Source: Halarcobacter mediterraneus (GTDB taxonomy: Bacteria; Campylobacterota; Campylobacteria; Campylobacterales; Arcobacteraceae). Taken from it: 43,380 nt of DNA. The notes under the pieces are model-generated. The model was not told the DNA's origin. It saw only the letters and a program-made list of their open reading frames with translations, and did no database searches. The DNA is taken from positions 1-43,380 of the forward strand of contig NZ_NXIE01000008.1 in NCBI RefSeq assembly GCF_004116625.1, written 5' to 3'. Positions 43,246 through 43,380 of the stretch are shown here, in pieces. The position numbers and the translations under genes are program-made. The stretch's first letter is position 1. Every line of letters starts with the position of its first letter.

Positions 43246-43380
43246 TTAGGTTGTTTCATTTTTAATTAAGAAAAGATCAAAAAGCTTATAAAGATCAGAA
43301 GTGTTAATAGGTTTACTTAAGTAACCATCCATACCTAAACTTAAGAATTTTTCTTTATCACCTTTTACTGCATTAGCAGT
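43246..43380 (-). CDS. C-terminal end of a receiver-domain protein (runs off window)
   Basis: The last 44 codons are present: TANAVKGDKEKFLSLGMDGYLSKPI then a final helix. This is the end of a receiver domain, with the conserved Thr/Ala strand and the Lys-Pro pair (LSKPI), of the type found at the C-terminus of hybrid sensor kinases or response regulators. What precedes it is outside the window. Confidence 0.8.
   Translation of the reverse strand, partial: TANAVKGDKEKFLSLGMDGYLSKPINTSDLYKLFDLFLIKNETT

Overview
The window is AT-rich, gene-dense bacterial chromosome with short intergenic gaps. It most resembles a member of the Campylobacterota, probably an Arcobacter-type genus. The clues are the ccoI-ccoS pair, an acidic protein next to gmk, a Campylobacterota-type malate:quinone oxidoreductase, single-domain CinA, rpsB-tsf, a REC/degenerate-GGDEF/EAL regulator and TAWAAT-like -10 boxes with weak -35 regions. 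The genus is an inference from gene content; no 16S rRNA gene is present.

Region 1 (1-15752, all on the minus strand) is an acetate or short-chain carboxylate cassette. In transcription order it holds: a Cache-domain histidine kinase and an OmpR-type response regulator; a DUF4212 protein with a VC_2705-type symporter; a cNMP/CBS/DUF294 nucleotidyltransferase-like protein with a DnaQ-like DEDDh exonuclease; two successive DUF485-ActP permease pairs; a second DUF294/exonuclease pair; ackA; and the start of pta. The regions upstream of pta and of all three transporter operons carry the same signal: TGCTAC/TGCTAT hexamers in direct repeat, 11 bp apart. At pta, the first ActP operon and the DUF4212 operon the pair sits 5-7 bp before a possible -10 box. 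I saw no such site before the two DUF294 operons, ackA or the two-component operon. I propose this as the operator of the neighbouring response regulator; it is the main candidate novelty of the window.

Region 2 (15842-26271): a perfect tandem duplication of a four-tRNA unit (Asp-Val-Glu-Lys) read from a consensus promoter buried in the end of cinA; cinA; mqo; then on the plus strand ileS, a 36-codon membrane ORF, an NFU protein, a TPR-like protein and murE. Convergent to murE is a siderophore-uptake operon (TonB-dependent receptor, DUF3649 protein, PepSY membrane protein, exported protein) that continues to 28414, with a Fur-like site upstream.

Region 3 (28527-34209): an operon MoxR - DUF58 - small membrane protein - BatA-like vWA protein - membrane protein with an OmpA-like tail, ending in a translationally coupled AraC/PchR-type regulator. 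Then comes a 5'-truncated TonB-receptor remnant on the other strand.

Region 4 (34210-43380): rpsB with a structured leader, tsf, a LolD-like ATPase, the acidic protein and gmk on the plus strand; a REC-GGDEF-EAL protein on the minus strand; ccoI-ccoS for cbb3 oxidase assembly; a small cytochrome c; and the 3' end of a response-regulator or hybrid-kinase gene. No CRISPR array, insertion sequence, integrase or prophage gene was seen. Several transcription terminators contain the stop codon of the gene they end.
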